Shown here: positions 5,546 through 6,191 of the stretch, one piece after another | Position numbering within the stretch: the stretch's first letter is position 1 | Layout of the letters: every line of letters begins with the position of its first letter | Assembly: GCA_030591195.1 (NCBI GenBank) | Contig: JAUVBO010000195.1 | Location: 1-6,191 of the forward strand | Reading direction: 5' to 3' | DNA length: 6,191 nucleotides | Source of the DNA: Pseudomonadota bacterium | Lineage (GTDB): Bacteria; Myxococcota; Polyangia; GCA-2747355; JACKDQ01 | The notes under the pieces: generated by a model | What the model was told of the DNA's origin: nothing | The model's database searches: none | Seen by the model: the letters and a program-made list of their open reading frames with translations, nothing else | Translations under genes and position numbers: made by a program

Positions 5546-6191
5546 ATGACACCCGCACACACGGTGGATCCAAGCGCACTGGCGCTCGACTGCAAAGGTG
5601 AGGTCGAACGGATCTGTGCCCGCCTGGTGGAGCAGACGAAGAAGCTACGCCGCCGCGGCCTGGTCGTCGCGATCTCGGGCGGCGTGGATAGCTCGGTCTG
5701 CGCGGCGCTCGCCGCCCGCGCGGTGGGCCCGCGGAAGACCTTCGCGCTGCTGATGCCCGAGGCTGACTCGTCCCCTTGGAGCGTCGAGCTCGGCCGGCGG
5801 GTGGCGGAGCAGCACGGCATGCCCTGCGAGCTTCAGAACATCCAGCCAACCCTCGACGCCATCGGCTGCTACCGCTGGCGTGACGAGGCGATCCACAACG
5901 TCTTCTCGGAGTACGGCGAGGGCTGGAAGAGCAAGATCGTCATCTCCGGAGGCCTGCAAGGTGGCTTCAACTTCTTCAAGCTGGTGGTCCAGTCGCCCGA
6001 GGGCGAGATCAGCGAGACGCGGCTGCCGCTCAAGGAGTACCTGCAGATCGTCGCCGCGACCAACTTCAAGCAGCGGATCCGCAAGACGCTCGAGTACTTC
6101 CACGCCGACCGACTCAACTACGCGGTGGTCGGCACACCGAACCGGCTCGAGTACGATCAGGGGTTCTTCGTCAAGAACGGCGACGGCGCGG
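5546..6191 (+). CDS. nadE: NAD+ synthetase-like ATP-dependent amide ligase (NadE family), 3' partial
   Basis: The reading frame is open from the ATG at 5546 to the window edge (215 complete codons). The N-type ATP-pyrophosphatase loop SGGVDSS is at residues 44-50. NFKQRIRK at 173-180 and GTPNRLEYDQGFFVKNGDG at 196-214 match the NadE segments that bind ATP and deamido-NAD (compare the family pattern GT..N..E...GFF.K.GDG). True NadE adenylates the carboxylate of nicotinic acid adenine dinucleotide and amidates it with NH3. There is no N-terminal nitrilase-type glutaminase domain, so this is the short, ammonia-dependent form. An unusual segment at about 107-160, rich in Trp, Tyr and Phe, precedes the NFKQR motif. 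GGGGG at 5537-5541 lies four bases before the start, slightly close. Placement in an operon with a ligase, AsnB and carrier protein suggests a pathway-dedicated paralogue, but a genuine NAD synthetase cannot be excluded. The C-terminal third is missing because the window ends. Confidence 0.85.
   Translation, partial: MTPAHTVDPSALALDCKGEVERICARLVEQTKKLRRRGLVVAISGGVDSSVCAALAARAVGPRKTFALLMPEADSSPWSVELGRRVAEQHGMPCELQNIQPTLDAIGCYRWRDEAIHNVFSEYGEGWKSKIVISGGLQGGFNFFKLVVQSPEGEISETRLPLKEYLQIVAATNFKQRIRKTLEYFHADRLNYAVVGTPNRLEYDQGFFVKNGDGA

Noticed and set aside
1..6191. CRISPR arrays, tRNA or rRNA genes, transposases or insertion-sequence ends
   Set aside because: No regularly spaced repeats, no tRNA- or rRNA-like stretch and no transposase motif or terminal inverted repeat was seen by eye on either strand.

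Overview
The window is high-GC, strongly third-position-biased bacterial DNA with five protein-coding genes, all on the + strand. The first gene occupies the left edge and the last runs off the right edge. The codon bias, the GTG start of one gene and the aminotransferase N-terminus (a 'YPLHVGDT...LEP' stretch followed by 'YAPVQG') remind me of high-GC Proteobacteria or Myxococcota, with a lean towards myxobacteria. This placement is an impression from memory and rests on no marker gene.

Layout: (1) 1-1170, a PLP-dependent class I/II aminotransferase with all catalytic landmarks. (2) 1171-1582, a 412-base gap with no convincing gene. It holds an imperfect direct repeat whose two copies can each fold into a small hairpin, plus a perfect 10-bp palindrome. 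It probably carries the promoter and leader of the downstream genes. (3) 1583-3241, an AMP-forming acyl/aryl-acid ligase. (4) 3248-5224, a glutamine-hydrolysing asparagine-synthetase-type amidotransferase. (5) 5258-5506, a free-standing acyl/peptidyl carrier protein. (6) 5546 to the right edge, an ammonia-dependent NAD-synthetase-like protein, open at its 3' end.

The last four genes are separated by only 6, 33 and 39 bases and almost certainly form one operon. Three of them encode enzymes that activate a carboxylate by adenylation (ligase, AsnB-like, NadE-like), and the fourth encodes a carrier that can hold an acyl group as a thioester. The simplest reading is a small specialised pathway. 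In it the ligase activates an acid and may load it on the carrier protein, the AsnB-like enzyme takes NH3 from glutamine to make an amide (or an amide-like bond), and the NadE-like enzyme performs a second amidation or supplies a nicotinamide-type product. The aminotransferase upstream could provide an amino-acid or keto-acid building block, but the 412-base gap makes its membership uncertain. The product cannot be read from this window. The combination of ligase, AsnB, carrier protein and NadE paralogue is the most interesting point here.
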